Positions 63,152 to 64,000 of a stretch of 64,000 bases of DNA are shown here, piece after piece. Origin of the DNA: Pirellulaceae bacterium (GTDB lineage Bacteria; Planctomycetota; Planctomycetia; Pirellulales; Pirellulaceae). A program made the translations under genes and the position numbers. Position 1 is the first letter of the stretch. Each line of letters starts with the position of its first letter. The notes under the pieces are model-generated. The model ran no database searches. It was not told where the DNA came from and saw nothing but the letters and a program-made list of their open reading frames with translations. The stretch spans positions 62,001 through 126,000 of the forward strand of contig JADYZV010000046.1 of NCBI GenBank assembly GCA_020852965.1, written 5' to 3'.

Positions 63152-64000
63152 CTATTCGACGACTTCTAATTTCGGATGGGCGGCGAGCAGTTCGTCAACG
63201 CCGGTGTAGCCGATGCCACTATTGCGTACATTGATCCATGCCAACTTGGGCAAGTCTTTCAATTTGCTGGCCGCTTCGTCGTCGAGTCGCGTGCCAGAGA
63301 TGTTGAGACGCTCGAGGTTCTGGAACTTCAACAACGTCTCGACCGACTTGTTGGAGATCTTGGTCGCTTCCAGATTGAGATCCACCAAGTTGGTCAAGCC
63401 GCTCATGGCAGCCAGAGCCGCGTCGTTCGTTTTTGTTTCTAACAGATTAAGCGTGACCAAGCCGGGAAGCTTGCCAATTTCCGACAGGCCAGCTTCGCTG
63501 ATCAAACGGCATTCGGTCAATTCGAGATAATTCAGCTTGGGAAAGCCGCTGATAACCGCCATGGCCTGGTCGTCAGTGGAAGTCAGGCGTAGTTCGAGAC
63601 GTTCGAGATTCTTCAACTCTTTGATCTTCTCAAAGCCTTCGCCGGTGATGTCGCACTCGCGTATCCGCAGTCGTTTGAGGTTCTTCAACTTGGCGATATC
63701 TGACATGCAGGCATCGGTAATCTTAGCTTGGTCCAATTGTAGTGACTCGAGCGTTGTCATCTCACCAAGTACGGCAATCACCTCATCGCGGATAAAAGTC
63801 GTATTGAGATTGAGTGACTTGAGTCTTTTCAAACTGGTCAATTCGGCGACGCCTGCCTTGGTCACTTTGGCCCGCTCCAATTGCAGATCGACCAGTCCAG
63901 TCAACTGTCCCAGCGGTGGCATGCCGGCATCGGTCAGGTTGGTATTGCGTAAGTCGAGCGCGCGAAGTTTCTTCAGCCCCACTAGCGACTTCATGCCCGT
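63152..64000 (-). CDS. leucine-rich-repeat protein, 5' part beyond window
   Basis: The minus frame is open from the stop at 63152 to the window edge, more than 280 residues, so the N-terminus is missing. It consists of at least ten LRR units of about 24 residues, e.g. LRALDLRNTNLTDAGMPPLGQLTGLVDLQLERAKVTKAG, LKRLRIRECDITGEGFEKIKELKNL, and LVDLNLEATKISNKSVETLLKFQNL. The repeat class (LxxLxLxxTxITDxGLxxL) is the bacterial/planctomycete cysteine-less LRR. It is likely a protein-binding, possibly secreted scaffold. It ends with HPKLEVVE. Confidence 0.85.
   Translation of the reverse strand, partial: TGMKSLVGLKKLRALDLRNTNLTDAGMPPLGQLTGLVDLQLERAKVTKAGVAELTSLKRLKSLNLNTTFIRDEVIAVLGEMTTLESLQLDQAKITDACMSDIAKLKNLKRLRIRECDITGEGFEKIKELKNLERLELRLTSTDDQAMAVISGFPKLNYLELTECRLISEAGLSEIGKLPGLVTLNLLETKTNDAALAAMSGLTNLVDLNLEATKISNKSVETLLKFQNLERLNISGTRLDDEAASKLKDLPKLAWINVRNSGIGYTGVDELLAAHPKLEVVE

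Overview
The window is bacterial, moderately GC-rich and gene-dense, and reads as a planctomycete chromosome, most likely from the Pirellulaceae. The evidence for this is: a PVC-type beta-propeller dehydrogenase at the left edge; two secreted Gfo/Idh/MocA oxidoreductases with twin-arginine leaders; a giant secreted protein with the planctomycete N-terminal motif [10 protein letters not shown] followed by dockerin-like repeats; a zinc-ribbon Ser/Thr kinase; secreted esterase and ceramidase-like enzymes; two GroEL paralogues in one cluster; and many short palindromic intergenic repeats. No rRNA, tRNA, CRISPR array, integrase or transposase gene was recognised.

Layout. 1-5.3 kb (all minus strand): a partial beta-propeller protein, mobA, a carboxymuconolactone-decarboxylase-like protein, a DUF423 membrane protein, an M32 carboxypeptidase and a small membrane protein. 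5.9-11.6 kb (plus): a chaperone cluster groEL1-groES-groEL2-dnaJ-grpE. 11.8-14.8 kb: an FmdB-type zinc ribbon and a translationally coupled pair of M16 peptidases, the first without a catalytic site. 15.1-16.6 kb (minus): a GH10-fold protein that lacks both catalytic acids. 16.9-23.5 kb (plus): purC, an MFS transporter, a Gfo/Idh protein, serS and holA. 23.7-25.6 kb (minus): a secreted Ig-like protein. 25.7-27.7 kb (plus): mnmG with an acidic insert. 28-34.4 kb: a membrane protein, a secreted phosphatase-cytochrome fusion, a two-component pair and an NhaC-type antiporter. 34.4-42.1 kb (minus): gltD, gltB and a LysR regulator, bounded on the left by two inverted arrays of a 7-bp repeat.

42.5-47.1 kb (minus): a small membrane protein and a 1324-residue secreted lipase with RTX repeats. 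47.9-52 kb (plus): a secreted zinc metalloprotease and the second Gfo/Idh protein. 52.4-55.3 kb (minus): a beta-helix protein and a propeller-like secreted protein. 55.9-62.1 kb (plus): an acetylxylan-esterase-like hydrolase, a ceramidase-like protein, a 5'-truncated nuclease/phosphatase pseudogene and a kinase-RDD fusion. 62.1-64 kb (minus): a YCII/DGPF protein, a truncated glyoxalase (VOC) gene joined to a fragment of a Gfo/Idh gene, and a partial leucine-rich-repeat protein.

The housekeeping genes (chaperones, purC, serS, holA, mnmG, gltBD) are intact and conventional. The accessory content is mainly export and degradation of macromolecules (peptidases, lipase, esterase, ceramidase, beta-helix, Gfo/Idh). 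The most unusual items are the periplasmic phosphatase fused to a cytochrome c'-like domain (29.2-30.3 kb), the inverted heptanucleotide arrays between convergent genes (34.4-34.9 kb), a MITE-like element of about 120 bp present twice (30.3 and 55.6 kb), and the recombination scar near 62.8 kb. Gene function calls rest on sequence motifs read by eye; no database search was run.
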